Positions 11,441 to 23,571 of a stretch of 64,000 nt of DNA are shown one piece after another (position 1 is the first letter of the stretch; each line of letters starts with the position of its first letter). The stretch spans positions 52,016,286 to 52,080,285 of the forward strand of contig NC_054538.1 in the NCBI RefSeq assembly GCF_017654505.1. Direction: 5' to 3'. The stretch is from Polyodon spathula. Taxonomy: Eukaryota > Chordata > Actinopteri > Acipenseriformes > Polyodontidae. The notes beneath the pieces were generated by a model that saw only the letters and a list, made by a program, of their open reading frames with translations, was not told where the DNA came from and ran no database searches. The translations under genes were made by a program, and so were the position numbers.

Positions 11441-11869
11441 AGGAAAAAAAAAAAACAGTGAATGACAGACCACCCTCAGATGTAAATTCTGAAAGTGGCA
11501 GAAGGGAAGGTGGACATTTGCAGCCTACCCAGGGAGCAGGTCGGCCTCAGAACAGAGCAGGGTCTTCAGCCTCCTTCCCAGCCCATTCTGAAGGGGATCC
11601 CACAAGTGACGGGGACCAGCCTGTGCCCAGCAGCCAGCAGGGAGGATTTCCAATGTCCCGTAGTCCCAATCATTATGCTTCAAGGTGCCCATTGTTTAGA
11701 TCCTTGTCCAGGTCATCCAGTGGATATTTTTCCTTTGACTGTGAGTCCCTTTCAAGTCTGCCACCTATGAGCCATAACAAGTCCACACAGACTCCAAGTC
11801 CAGCTAGTCAAGTTATTTCACATGCCCAGCATTGCTTAGCCCAACAACATGAAAACGCGCAAGGCCATG
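11441..11869 (+). CDS. BCL2L11: BCL2L11 (BIM) main coding exon; initiator ATG missing
   Basis: BIM is the BH3-only activator of mitochondrial apoptosis that binds BCL2-family proteins and is held on microtubule motors by dynein light chain. The exon follows an acceptor ending TTCTGCAG and ends at donor G|GTAAGA in phase 1. The reading frame from the GTG at 11458 matches the BIM N-terminus (PPSDVNSES, then HLQP). It continues through RSPNHYASRCPLF, the conserved SRSSSGYFSFD segment (about residues 84-94; ERK-docking and beta-TrCP degron region in mammals) and KSTQTPSP (about residues 108-115; DYNLL1-binding KxTQT type). Codon 1 in this frame is GTG, not ATG. An in-frame TAA lies at 11407-11409 with no ATG between. 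The ATG at 11462 is out of frame and meets a stop within a few codons. The next in-frame ATG is 11653 (residue 66). Initiation may be in an upstream exon, since the exon start is split-codon compatible. Family identity is near certain; the start is unresolved. Confidence 0.93.
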
Positions 11870-12826
11870 GTAAGAACTTCTTGCCATATGTATTTCTTTA
11901 TAATGAAATTATCTTTACTCCAACATATTTCAGAATACTGTGCACAATCTGAACCAATTAGAATTGCTCTATCTAGTGTATCTTTAAAGACATATACAAA
12001 AGTTCACAACCTTTTGAAAAATGGATTGCTACTGGTAATAGTTAATCAACTTGCAGTTTGTGTAGAATACTTTTGTTATAATAAAATATAATCATTGATT
12101 TGACTACTGTTTTTAGTACTGTAATTAACCAAAATGAGTGGTTTTTTAAATTTCTTTTACTTTCATATACTTTTAATTAAAGCTGAGTTTTATTACTTAA
12201 TCTTGGTCACATATTTATATTTTTCAGGGAAGTTTGAGTTTAGAGTTGTCAGTGTTTTGCTAGTATTCTGCTTCAGAGAAAACTTTTGATTTTAATACAG
12301 GGCGAGTTCCAACAGTGATACTGTTCTGTTATTAAAAAGATGACAATGCTCAAGCTATGCTAGTTTCGCTGCTGATTGTTATGAAAAAAAAAAATGTTTT
12401 AGCACATCTGCTATGTATAAAACATTTATTATTTGAAAAAAGAAACCCTTTATAATCTATTATGTTCCTTTTCTGTTGCTGGAAAATTCACTTGCAATAT
12501 TAGCTGTAAAATCAGCTGTAAAATAATTTGTCTTTGTTAAATCAATTACTGGTAAAGTAGAATGCAGTTTTTAATGGTACAAAATGCTTCTACTTTCATT
12601 TAATTTGAAATATTTTAAGTGTTATAACCAGTTCATTATCTTTGTGTTGTAAAGTAACTGCAAGCCAAACTCCTTCAGTCGGTTGTTAAGCACTAATTAC
12701 TGAGTGCATTTGAGAGAGATTTTATACTTGGGAGACCCCAAGCGCTAGATGCTTTCTCTGTTTATAGCTGTCGTAGCTTAGTTTTAAAAAAACATCACTA
12801 CAAGTGACTTCAGCAGAATCAAGTTA
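11870..12826 (+). other. BIM intron, first part; no element recognised
   Basis: AT-rich intronic DNA between the donor at 11870 and the Tigger-type element. Confidence 0.6.
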
Positions 12827-13622
12827 CAGCAGATGCCGGTTATTAGCAACCCTGTGATTATTAACAACATTTTCACGGGTATCAATCCCACTCCATAGAC
12901 TTTAATATTAATGTATTTTGGATATTAGCAACTGTCTGCCGCTTTGACAACTTTTTTTTCTTTTTTTTACAAATTCTGTGGCTGCGACACGCACGTGAAT
13001 ACATTTATGTGTCAGTTTTAATAACTCAGCTATACAGTTATTGAGTCTGATTTTTGTCTGTCGTCATGGTCTGAACGTGTAGACCTTTCTATAGCCGATA
13101 AAGTTCGGATTCTGGAGGCACTAAGTGAACCCGGTGCTAAACAAGTACAGGTAGCAGAAAAGTTTGGCATCTCAAAATCTGTTGTGTCCCACATTGTGAA
13201 ATTGGCTACTGTGCTGCATGCAAATTTGTGAGTGATTTACAGCTGGAGGTGGCGAGTCAAAAACAAACACTGGACAACTACTACTTTTAAAATGATGCTT
13301 CTCTATGAAATGTAAGAACTGTATACCACAATTGTTTACTGTTTTTAAGGATATTGCTAGTACATTGTTGTAGTACTATGTGTACAATACATACGTACTT
13401 TTTTGTTTTACATATCCATGTAGTATTAGTAAACAGTTGTTCTGAGATTTTGTGTTTTTCGTGTTTATTTTTTAAAACTGTAATGAACCAAGATGTATTT
13501 CAGTGCACTGTTTCTACAATTCTAGTATACATCGTTTTTACATACACTTGAAAATGTGACTTTTTGCTTAATAACAACTTTTTGCTGGGAACTGAGAGGT
13601 TGCTAATAAGCTTCATCTACTG
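12827..13622 (+). mobile_element. Tigger/pogo-type DNA transposon remnant with TA target duplication
   Basis: Terminal inverted repeats: the left end starts CAGCAGATGCCGG with TTATTAGCAACC, and the right end carries GGTTGCTAATAA and ends CATCTACTG. Both ends are flanked by TA (12825-12826 and 13623-13624), as expected for Tc1/mariner/pogo. Inside, 13064-13231 (+) encodes one helix-turn-helix fragment of the CENP-B/pogo type. At 796 bp it is internally deleted; no DDE catalytic region remains. Confidence 0.88.
13064..13231 (+). pseudogene. CENP-B/pogo-type HTH fragment of Tigger transposase
   Basis: The frame encodes WSERVDLSIADKVRILEAL, then KQVQVAEKFGISKSVVSHIV before a TGA. This is the N-terminal DNA-binding helix-turn-helix of pogo/Tigger transposases and CENP-B (IADKxxIL...VAxxFGISKSVVSxI). 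There is no start codon at the expected place and no catalytic domain follows. It lies inside the 796-bp element whose ends it would once have bound. Confidence 0.8.
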
Positions 13623-15742
13623 TATTTGGCAACATGTTTCTATGCTATACAGTTAGTAGATGCCTTTGTGTCATCCAATTGTATCAGAAGTGAACAGTGT
13701 CCTGAATATGGCAAAGAGATTCAATTTGTCATATAGTAAAAATATTTGAAAAAAAGCCATACAGATCAAGCTCACAATACGAAAGATGACTGACAGACTA
13801 TCCATTTAATGGTGGTTACAAAGACTGTTGTGTATCTGATTCATTAATCTGTTGTATAATGAGCTGTATTTGTTGTGTTATTTGAAATACCATTTCATTT
13901 TTTCAAGAAATCAGGTAGCAACCCATGGTTGCTTAACTGCACTTGGAACATTTGTAGATTAGAAGAGTCGTTCCATGAGTAGTTGTTGGCCTTAATGAAA
14001 ATGCTCAGTTTTACAAATTGATTACTCACAAATTGAGTTGTTATTAACCCGCATAACATCTTTTTAACATAAGTACTTTTAAATGCAAAACCGTGTCCTA
14101 TAAAGTTTCTTCTAGCCTAACCTATGAAGACTTTTGTCTAAATGTGACAGATTTACAGATACTAGTATGCAGACTTCTTAACAGTGCTATATAACAACTG
14201 GAATTGATTTCTTTATGTCTTAACTTCTACTCACCTGTAAATGGAATTCATTCAAGGTGCCTATTAATGCTGCTTCTGAGAAAAACGTTTTTGTTACAGT
14301 GTAGTTCTGTACTAATTCAGTTCTCAGTACAGCTGATTGTTTTTATTATTTCTTTCCCTCTCACTGAAGAGACACAGACCCCTTTGTTGAGGAAACAGAC
14401 CCCACCTTGTCATGCACTACATAGATTTTGTAATATGCTCCAGTGAGTACGTGCAAAGTGAGTTTAAACTAACTTGTTTACCTTATTTAAGCCCAGAGTC
14501 ATCAGTGAAGCGCTATCACAGTATTAATTAAGTGTTTGTGCACAACGTTGAGTTAATGTCTGTACAGAGCTGCTCTTCCTCGATATGTAAATTAAGCTTC
14601 AATGTAAGGGAGTTCAGGGAGCCTGTGGTTTGGTTACAGTTCAATCAATAAAAATATTATGCCTGAAGCAAACCACAGACTTGACAGACCTAATAAACCA
14701 TGAAGCATAGGGGAAAGCATTATTTCTTCTATTTAGCTTGTGATTTATTTTCAAAGTACCACACATTTGCAAGCTGTATTTTTTTTTTTATACTGTGTAT
14801 GTTCAGACCCCAGCCTGAAATAAGCCCCCATCTAGATCAGGTTGACCACATCAGGTTGGGGTTCATTAAAATTTTTAGAACTTTTTTTGTGTTTGGGGTG
14901 GGGTTGTCTTGCGAATTACCCCATTGCGATGCAGAAAATTCACTTAACCCCAAACCCGATCTGAAGAAGATCATCCGATGACACAACTGAACTCAAGAAG
15001 TGAGTAGCAATATCGCAGTGCGCGTCGGCCTTCCAGTTAAAGCTACACTACCACATTAGCTGCGCAGTACACAACATTTCTGCTGTGTTTAGAATATAAT
15101 AAGCATCAAATAGCAACCTAAATTCTTTACATTTGTTTAATTCTGATGGAATTGTGGATGCAAATAATAACATTAATAACATAACCTGAATATCGCCACA
15201 ATTTGCAATTCTGTTTGAGATCCCCCATATTTTAACTGTAATATAGCTTTATATCCTGTGTACAAGCATCTATTCCTAATTGTAATCTTGTTTTAAGTTT
15301 TGCAAGTAGAGTCTCCAATAGAAATGTAGGAATGTGCTGCCACTCAGTAGTTGGTGTGCGTTTAAAGTATTCAGAATGAATCAATGATAGCTACAAGTCA
15401 GGAAGGAGGGACATTGCCCAGCTGCACTGGGAAAGGTAGTTTTTTTTGTAGTAGTAGTAGTTTTTTCTTTAATGAGAAAGGGGTGGTCAGCGTGAATTGA
15501 GTAACCATTTCCACTGTACTCCAGAGTTTATCTTCTGCACACCGATTTCATATTATTATTATTTTTTTTGTATCGGGTGTTTTTATCTGTTTTAATCTGT
15601 TAAAACCGAAACTCAGAAGCCCTACATATACCGTGCGTTGTGTGCTAAATGTTCAGTTTCTGTGGTTACATTAACATTTTTGAGATTTTTGTCTCTAGGT
15701 TTAAGTGTTTACATGTTGCATGAATAAGGTTTTATATTAATG
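13623..15742. other. BIM intron; no recognised element
   Basis: No TIRs, coding remnants or tandem repeats that I can define. Short frames at 14204-14446 and 14700-14981 have no family resemblance. Confidence 0.55.
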
Positions 15743-16063
15743 CAGGGTTGTCAAACTCCAGTCCTCGAGGGCTGCAGGGTCATCTGATTTTCATTCCAAC
15801 TTAAGCTCTCAATTAACATCATTGATCTAATTATTTGTTGAATTTGACATATTTAATATTTTTCAAGGTCTTTTACAGTTGATGGTTTTAAAAATGCACT
15901 TGATTCAAATTACACCACCTATGAAACATTTTGAGGCTTGAAGAGAAGTGTTGAATGTGTCCAGTTAATCAAATAATTAGACCAATTAAGTAATTGAGAG
16001 TTCGGGTGGAACGAAAGCCAGAAGACCCTGTGGCCCTCGAGGAGTGGAGTTTGACAGCCCTGT
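15743..16063. mobile_element. Complete hAT-type MITE with 8-bp target-site duplication
   Basis: The left end is CAGGGTTGTCAAACTCCAG and the right end reads GTGGAGTTTGACAGCCCTG, its inverse with a few changes. The flanks are TATTAATG (15735-15742) and TATTAAAG (16064-16071), an 8-bp duplication with one mismatch. The length is 321 bp, with no coding capacity. A left-end fragment of the same family lies at 35-135. Confidence 0.92.
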
Positions 16064-16336
16064 ATTAAAGCTATCAATTCCTGATTGCTTTCATGTTTCA
16101 TGGTTTTAGAGTTACATTAATGACTCAAACGTTTTTCTGACTTTATGCAGTACTTGTGTAAACTGTACAAATTCACAGGCGGCGGTCTCTCTCTGACTCA
16201 TGCACACTGTATTTACCACCTAAATACTGTAAAGATGACCCTCACCCCTCCAAAAGTGTAGTTGTGGTGAATACGGTTTCTTCTGCAGTGGTTAGGGTAC
16301 TGTACAGTAAACTGGTATTCCCATGAAATGCACCAT

Positions 16337-16938
16337 TGTAACAGGGCGAGCAGCACTGTACAGTGTTTATTTTTAGAACGGGGTCTCCCCGGGGTATTTG
16401 TTTATTATTTTTTATTGTATGGAGTTTTTTTTTGTATATATATATGACTGCGGAACGCCGTGTTTTTGTTTTTAAAAACCTTGTGGTAATGTCTGGCTGT
16501 CGGCTAGTGCGTTGTTAAACTAGCCGGCAGTCACACAATGAATAAACTCGTGCAGATTGTGGCCGAGGGGTAATAGAATAATTACGAACTAGCTAAACCC
16601 CTCGGCCACGGTATTTAAGCGTGCAGCTCTCCCTGCTCTAGGTGGTGTGTTCAGAAGTGGAGAACGGGAGATCGAGAGGAGAAAATGAGACGTAAAAAAG
16701 ATATAGGAACAGTGAAGGCCCAGCCTGACCTATATTTGTATTTTTGTGTTCGTGGTTTATTTTTATTGAAACCTTTTATTTTTCTGCTCTGTGAGCAGGT
16801 TTATTTTTGTTCAACTATTTTATTTATTTTTGTTGTATTGAAATAAACATCGAGCTGCATCTTTTTCACTGCAGTTACCTGTGTGTTTTCAGTTCCTGCT
16901 TCTGGCCTGACGTCACCTCAACGTCATTACCTGCCACA
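16337..16938 (+). mobile_element. Solo LTR, 602 bp, with 5-bp target-site duplication
   Basis: It starts TGTAACAGGG and ends CTGCCACA, with ACCAT directly on both sides (16332-16336 and 16939-16943). Internal signals fit an LTR in + orientation: TATTTAAGC near 16613 as a TATA-like box and AATAAACATC near 16842 as polyadenylation signal. No internal retroelement sequence is adjacent, so it is a recombined solo LTR. Confidence 0.9.
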
Positions 16939-17638
16939 ACCATGCTGTGTGTGTGTGTGTGTGTGTATACCATTTGTACCAAGTACCACAGAATGATTGG
17001 AAGAACTAGCTATATTAAAAGTAAAATAACACTGTCTTGTCTTGACTTTTGAGACAGGTGTAGTCTCAAAGATAGTTTAGCAAAACAGCAATTCTACTAC
17101 AAATAAGTACATGCTGTATGAAAGTAGCTATGTGGAACAAAATAATCCCGGTTGTTTATTCTTAGTCCTCTTAATAGACTTGATGTAGACTGATATTTTT
17201 TTTTTTCCCTTTTGTATTCAGCAATCACGACAAAGGTCAAGTAAAATAAATAAGTGGAAAGTCTATGCTGAAGTCAAAATATAGACAAGCCTTTTGTGAA
17301 CTGTAGACTGGAACACAATGCAATAGAACAGAACAGTCTTCACTGTGGTTTGTTTTTCTTCTTTCCTTTTGGACCGTCAGATTTAGAGACCTGATAAAAT
17401 ATTTTTCCAGGTATTACCTGGAGACGCATATTAAATAATGATGAGATTTGAATTTGTGGCAATGATAACAGTTCCACATAAATCTGTGTAATTAAAAGTG
17501 CTTCTATACTGTTGTAAACAAAGCATTGGTTTGAAGTTTTACTAAGTCTGGTAAACGGTAGCCTGATTGGTGATGAATCTATTCGTAGTTTATGCTTTTA
17601 CAAGACATTACAATAATTTTGATGATTGCAATGACATA

Positions 17639-19206
17639 CAGTGCCGTGAAAAAGTATTTGCTCACTGTTTGATTTTCTGCATTTTTGCATATTTTTGACA
17701 ATGAATGTTATCAGATTTTCAACCAAAATCTAATATTATATAAAAGGGACCCTGAGTGAACAAATAACAAAAGTTTGATACTTATTCCATTTATTTATTA
17801 AAGAAAGTTATGCAACACCCAATGCCCCCGTGTGAAAAAGTAATCACCCCCTTAGACTCAGTAACTGGTTCCGCCACCTTTAGCAGCAATAACTCCAACC
17901 AAACACTTCCTGTAGTTATTGATCAGTCTCTTACAGCACTGTGTTGGAATTTTGGCCCACTCCTTCATGCAGAACTGCTTCATGTGGGATTTTGAGCATA
18001 AACTGCTCGTTTCAGGTCCAGCCACAACATCTCAGTGGGGTTTAGGTCTGGACTTTGACTAGGCCATTCCAAAACTTGAAATTTCTTGTTCTTCAACCAT
18101 TCAGATGTAGACTTGCTTGTGTGTTTCGGATCACTGTCTTGCTGCATTGCCTAGCTGCGCTTCAGCTTCAGCTGACGGACGGATGGCCTGAGATTCTCCT
18201 GTAGAATTCTCTGAACTCTCTGAATGATGGCAAGTCATCCAGGTCCTGATGCAGCAAAGCATCCCCAAATCATGACACTACCACCACCTCGCTTGACCGT
18301 TGGTATGAGGTTCTTACTGTGGAATGCAGTGTTTGGTTTTTGCCAGACATAACGGAGCCCATGTTGGCCAGTAAGTTCCACGTTTGACTCATCTGTCCAT
18401 AGAACATTAAAGAACTCTTGAGGATCATCCAGGTGCTTTTTGGCAAACTTGAGACGAGCATTCATGTTCTTCTGCGTGATCAGTGGTTTCCGCCTTGATA
18501 CACTGCCATGAATCCCATTTTTGCCCAGTGTCTTTCTGATGGTGGAGTCATGAACACTGACCTTAGCCGAGGCGAGAGGGGCCTGCAGATCCCTGGCTCT
18601 TGTTCTAGGTTTCTTTATGACTTCCTGGACGATTCTGTGCCTTGTTCTTGGAGAGATTTTGGCAGGATGGCCACTCCTGGGAAGATTCAATACTGTCCCA
18701 AACTTTCTCCATTTGTACAATATGGCACTGTTGTTTGGTGGAGCCCCAGAGCCTTAGAAATGGCTTTGTAACCCTTTCCAGACTGATAGGCATCGACACA
18801 TTTTTTCGGGAGGTCTTCAGGAATTTCTTTTGATTGTGGCATGATGTGCCACTAGAAACCTGTGTGCTGACAACTTCACTCTAATGGTAAGGGGCAAAGT
18901 TAGTCAGATTTATGTTGGGCAGGGCTTGCACAAATCAGGCCTGACTGTTAACCATAGTATTCAGACAGCTGACCCTAATTATCCCTTTAATTGGGTTTAC
19001 TTAACTAGGAGGGCAATAACTTTTTCACACCTGAATATTGCATGTTTGATTACCTTGCACACCAAACAAATGAAAGAAGCACCAAACTTTAGTGTCATTT
19101 TTTCTCTCAGACTCCCTCTATATACTACTACAACCCACAGAAAGATCTGACCAAATGCAAAAATGCAGAAAATCAGGCAGGGGGCATATACTTTTTCATG
19201 GCACTG
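17639..19206 (-). mobile_element. Tc1/mariner element, near full length, inactivated
   Basis: The left end CAGTGCCGTGAAAAAGTAT and right end ATACTTTTTCATGGCACTG are inverted repeats. TA precedes the left end (17637-17638); the right flank is TG, so that duplication has decayed. The 1568-bp length fits Tc1-like elements. The transposase is on the minus strand and is broken by frameshifts. Confidence 0.93.
17800..18843 (-). pseudogene. Tc1-like transposase pseudogene
   Basis: Minus strand. The reading starts near 18843 with MPQSKEIPEDL, passes the paired HTH region (ending near GHPAKISPRTRHRIVQEV) and the conserved RKTLGKNGIHG. The DDE catalytic triad is recoverable only across frames: TDES (Asp 1), QQDSDPKHTS (Asp 2) and SPDLNPTEMLW (third residue Glu). 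The longest open piece is 18235-18720. Frameshifts near 18740 and 18235 and stops after the third motif prevent a full product. Role when active: cut-and-paste transposition at TA. Confidence 0.92.
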
Positions 19207-22200
19207 TGTTTATTCTCAGGGTCTTTATAAGCACTAATGGACACTACTCGATTTTATTTAATAGTTATTCATTCCATTATTATCAGTAATAAGGAAAAAA
19301 CTACCAGATACACTTAATTAATGAAATAGTATATTTTGTAAAAACATATTCCCTTTTTTTATTAGCGCTAAACAAGTATCTTGTTTTTGTGTCTGAGGTG
19401 CTGTAAACTGTCTCTGCCTATCAGCAAAAACAAAAGGAAGTGAACATCAGTCCCTCCCCTATCCATTGATACGTGTTTCAATCCTGTTCCGCAAAGTACA
19501 GTGGCCCTGTAAATCATCAAAATGAAGTGCTTTTTTTATTGTGTTTACATGGTCACGGTCCTAGAAGCCCACTTCAGTATGATCGTGTTAACATGAACTC
19601 AGTCCTTAACCTTTTGCAATCCATTTATTCAGCGCTTGTCTAGCGCATCAGGTCCAATTTATTTTCATACGCACTGTTTATTTTACACACGCAGTGTTTA
19701 AAATATATTTTTTCAGAGTAAAACGGGTTTAAAATGCATTAAATCGCAAAAGAACACTCAGTACTGTATCTACAGCCAAGCCCCACCCCTTGTTCGCTGT
19801 ATTTTTCACATACCTCTTTATAGACGTGCATACTCAAATCCTCTTCTGATTACTTAATAATGTGATGAGTCATTATTTTATTACTGTAACATTTCGAAAA
19901 AGCTCTGCAAATGTCCGTGATATTCTTTGAGCGCTAGATGCGGTAGCAGCTACCTCCTTTGTTATATCCATGTTGTCTCTGTTGTGCATGGGTCTATGAG
20001 ATACACCCTTTTTTCTGTTTCATTCGGCTTCTATCTCACTCAGCCATTGAAATGATTTCTTTGCTTTTTCAGGAGAAAAAATGACTAGAGACCTGTGCTT
20101 TATGTATTTTTGATGTCGGACAGGGTCTGACATTGGACTGCAAAGGTTTAAAGGGTTAATCAGAATGGGTTGTAAGTGATCCATACTATTTATTCTGTTT
20201 CATATGATTAATGTGTAATTGGGGTGTATGACTTGGTGTCTTTAGAAAGCCTTTTCTTTACTAGATATCTTTACAAAACAGCTAAATGTATGTGATATCA
20301 GATCCCATCGTACACAAAGAGCATTAAACACAATACCTGAACCTCTATCACTTTGACAGAAACATACAATTGTATCTTTAACAGACGTCAAGTTTGAGAG
20401 TTTTTGAAAGTCGTAAGCCTGCCAAAGGATCACTTTCTACAGTCTCGAGCAGCAAATCTTACAGCTGTGTGGATATTTTTAACTAAAGCGAAACGGCTGT
20501 GAATGGTGTTAATCCATAAATCACAACTAAATATTTCATGTTGAGCTGCAGCAGTCATTTCTTTTTCCAAATTGCCTCGGTAATAACAAAGCATGCTCTG
20601 TTTTTCTCTGCTACAGTTGTGCAAATCCAGTAACAAAATCAAGATATATTTAAACTGTTTTTATATTTCTACTTAAGATTTTTTATCTTGATGGATAAAT
20701 CTACATGTAAGATTTTTTATGTATGTTTGCATGTATCGCTCCCTCTATGATATTGCATCATTTTATTAAGATCATGTTGCATTGTTCTATCAATTATTCA
20801 TTGATTCAATGATCTCCCCTGTGGCCATATTGCCAAACACAATTTGTGAAATGTGGTTGTCAGGCTTTTGGTTTGTGATATACAGCAATAGCATACCACG
20901 TGTTATGCAGTAAGGCAGATCGAAGTCCATTACAAGGCTGTAGGCCCAAACTGTTTTATAAGTGTATATTTTGGACATGAAAACAACAAGTTTGCTCTTT
21001 TTCCTAAAAATAAACCAGTATAAAGAGTTAGCAAAAAATTATTACTTTATGTTCTCCAAAACATCTGGAGTCAGTTGATACTTACTTTAATTTCTGATGG
21101 TTTATAGATACTGTATCTGATGGGATTAAACACTGCTTGTTTTTTTTTCATTGTGTTTGTGTATACTGTAGTACAGTGAGAGAAAGAGAACATTTGATAT
21201 ATTTATGTATTGTTACACTGATGTTGCAGCTCTGGTTGTAGTGAAATAAGCACAATTGTGAGAAGCTGCTGGCCGTATATTGGTTTTGCCACATCTGGTC
21301 AGGTAAGGGTTTGGACACTTAACAATGATGACAAGTTTAAACATGTTGGCTGCACGTTGTTACTGTTGGTGCTCCAAGCCAACAGCTTTTTCATGCATTG
21401 TCCTCAATAATAAGACTGCCTAAGCTTGTCACGCACACATGCAGAAAGCAGAAGGAACTCTACAGTCTTGACTGACCTACAAATATCAGATAGAAAAAAT
21501 AAACAAATGTTTCCATGATCCTCCTGCCAGATTTTTTTTGCAACACCCCGCCAAACTTTGGAAGTAACCAGCCAAAAAGTAGCCAGATTTAGTTTTTTAA
21601 ACAAGCCAAAAACAGTGAAAAAACCTGTACATAAGTGCTACATATTTATTTAAAATAAAAAATAACACAGGTAAGTAATGTTATAAACTATTTATTTATA
21701 TATGGGCTTTGCTTGTTTTTTGCTCACAATTTACAGTACAAGCACTGCTGTTTCTTATGTGATGAGATCAAATGTGATCTGTGATTTTTTATTTTATTTT
21801 AGTCAGAGTAAATTTAAATTGTCCTTACCTGTCGGCGTATAGTCTATAAAACTAGACTATACACCCCCTCCCCCCCAAAAAAAAACCCAACAAAAAACGT
21901 TATTTTCTGTATTGTACAATTAAACAGGAACCCTGATTAAATGCATACGAATGTCAATCATCTGTAAGAATCCCCATATTAACTAGTCCTGAGGAAAGAA
22001 GTAGGTGGGTTCACCATTTTCTTCAGCCAGATTTGCTGAATGGATGTATGGGCATTTGTGTGATTTGTCATTTTATTGGCTACAGAACAAAGTCACGCCC
22101 CAGGGTGAGGTCATGGTATAGTATGCAGGGCATTGTGGTGATTGAAGTCCTGCACTGATGACAACCTCATAATCTAAAGGAATTGTAAAAAAAAAAAAAA

Positions 22201-23440
22201 AGAAACATACATGGTAGAAATAGCCAAACCGCAAAAGACCATATTTACCCACTAGATGTTTTAAAAAACAAGCCAAACTTGGCTGGAAAACCACCAATCC
22301 GGCACCCCTGGCAGTTTCTGCATTAAATAAGAAAGGTGGTATCAGTAATATTGCCTAATGGAAATATTGGTTAGGTTAATTCAGAAGTTTTTAAACATTT
22401 CGTTGTTGTCCTTCGAAGCAAATTATAATTCTTATATAAATATCCACTCTGTTTTGATTTGACAAAGTACACTTGTAACATTAGTAGAAAAAAACTGACT
22501 GCACTATAACCAGTACCCAGGAATCTTTTCAGTTCTGTCAGAAAACCTGCAGAGTCTGTTGGTAGTTCACGCACTGTTTCATAGCAGTAGCAAATACCTG
22601 TAGTTCTATGGATGCAAGATAATCTGTAATGCAGGGTCAAATGCTTTTATAACCTGCAAGCCTTAAACAATTTTATCTTTCCATGTTATTTGGCATCCCC
22701 ACAGAAAACAATTTCTGAAAGCGTGGGTTGTATTTCACTATCAGCCACTTAACCACAGCATTAATTTACTGAATTGCTGTATTTTTCTGTGATATTATGC
22801 CAGCATCGGGTGTTAAAGGTTTGGTGCTGCATTACATGAACTGTGTAACAGTGTTGCATGTTAAGCTGTGAGCTCTGTACTTTGGCACTTGGTGGAGCAA
22901 GATAATTCATTTTTCTTCATTTTAGTTGAAGTCATAACACCAAATCAGTATTATTTTGTTACATCTAATATCATTAGTTATTTATACACGAATATTAAAA
23001 ATATAGTCTATAGCAACTGGATTATATCCTGACATCAAGTATAATGCAAATAAGTGTTTACAATAGACTTGTCTGTGAACCTCTACCTCCTCCTGCATTT
23101 CTTGCAAATTTCTTTTTAAACACAATTCCCGATTGACATTGATGGTGTTTACGTAGACAAGTCGTGACAGTTTTCCTCACGATGCTTTGGCCATACTTCT
23201 CAGGAATTGCATTTCTATGTAGTTTTTATTTAGGATGACAAATCGGGCCGTGACAGTGCAAATTACTGCAGTCATAGTGATTTAGGGGAGGGGATATTTA
23301 AATGTCCCTGTCTGCATACAAGTTAGGGAAAAACAACTTTTAATATCGTGAGGAGAGCTTGCATGCGTTGCCATGAAGGTGAAAACTTGCCTATACCTTT
23401 ACTGTCAATTCTGAGTTCTGTTTCGGTGCTCTCTCTGCAG
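19207..23440. other. BIM intron; no recognised element
   Basis: No coding remnant or paired terminal repeats that I can define. The 21400-22320 part has features of an old repeat (CCAATCCGGCACCCCTGGCAG at the right) but no matching left end, so I leave it unassigned. Confidence 0.5.
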
Positions 23441-23571
23441 ACATGCCACAAGCCTCTCCTGGGCCTTATAGACCACGGTCTTTACCAATGTCTGCAGATA
23501 TGCGACCAGAGGTTTGGGTTGCTCAGGAGCTGCGTCGCATTGGAGATGAGTTCAGCTGTTTGTATCAGAGG
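23441..23571 (+). CDS. BCL2L11: BCL2L11 (BIM) BH3-domain exon
   Basis: The acceptor CTCTCTGCAG precedes the exon and the donor AGG|GTAAGT follows it. The leading AC completes an Asp codon with the G left by the previous exon, and the exon ends in phase 0. It encodes a proline-rich linker, then the BH3 helix [19 protein letters not shown]. This has the invariant hydrophobic positions and the LRRIGDEF core that insert into the groove of BCL2, BCL-XL, MCL1 and BAX/BAK. Relative to human BIM, the two Ile around the conserved Trp are Val. The residues after BH3 (SCLYQR) match the usual position of the last intron. There is no frameshift or stop. The exon lies 11.6 kb from the preceding exon and 29 kb from the next. 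Confidence 0.96.

Noticed and set aside
11462..11500. ATG at 11462 as the BIM start codon
   Set aside because: It is out of the BIM frame and runs into a stop after a few codons; the conserved protein is in the GTG 11458 frame.
21400..22320. hAT element ending in CCGGCACCCCTGGCAG
   Set aside because: No matching left terminal repeat or target duplication could be found.
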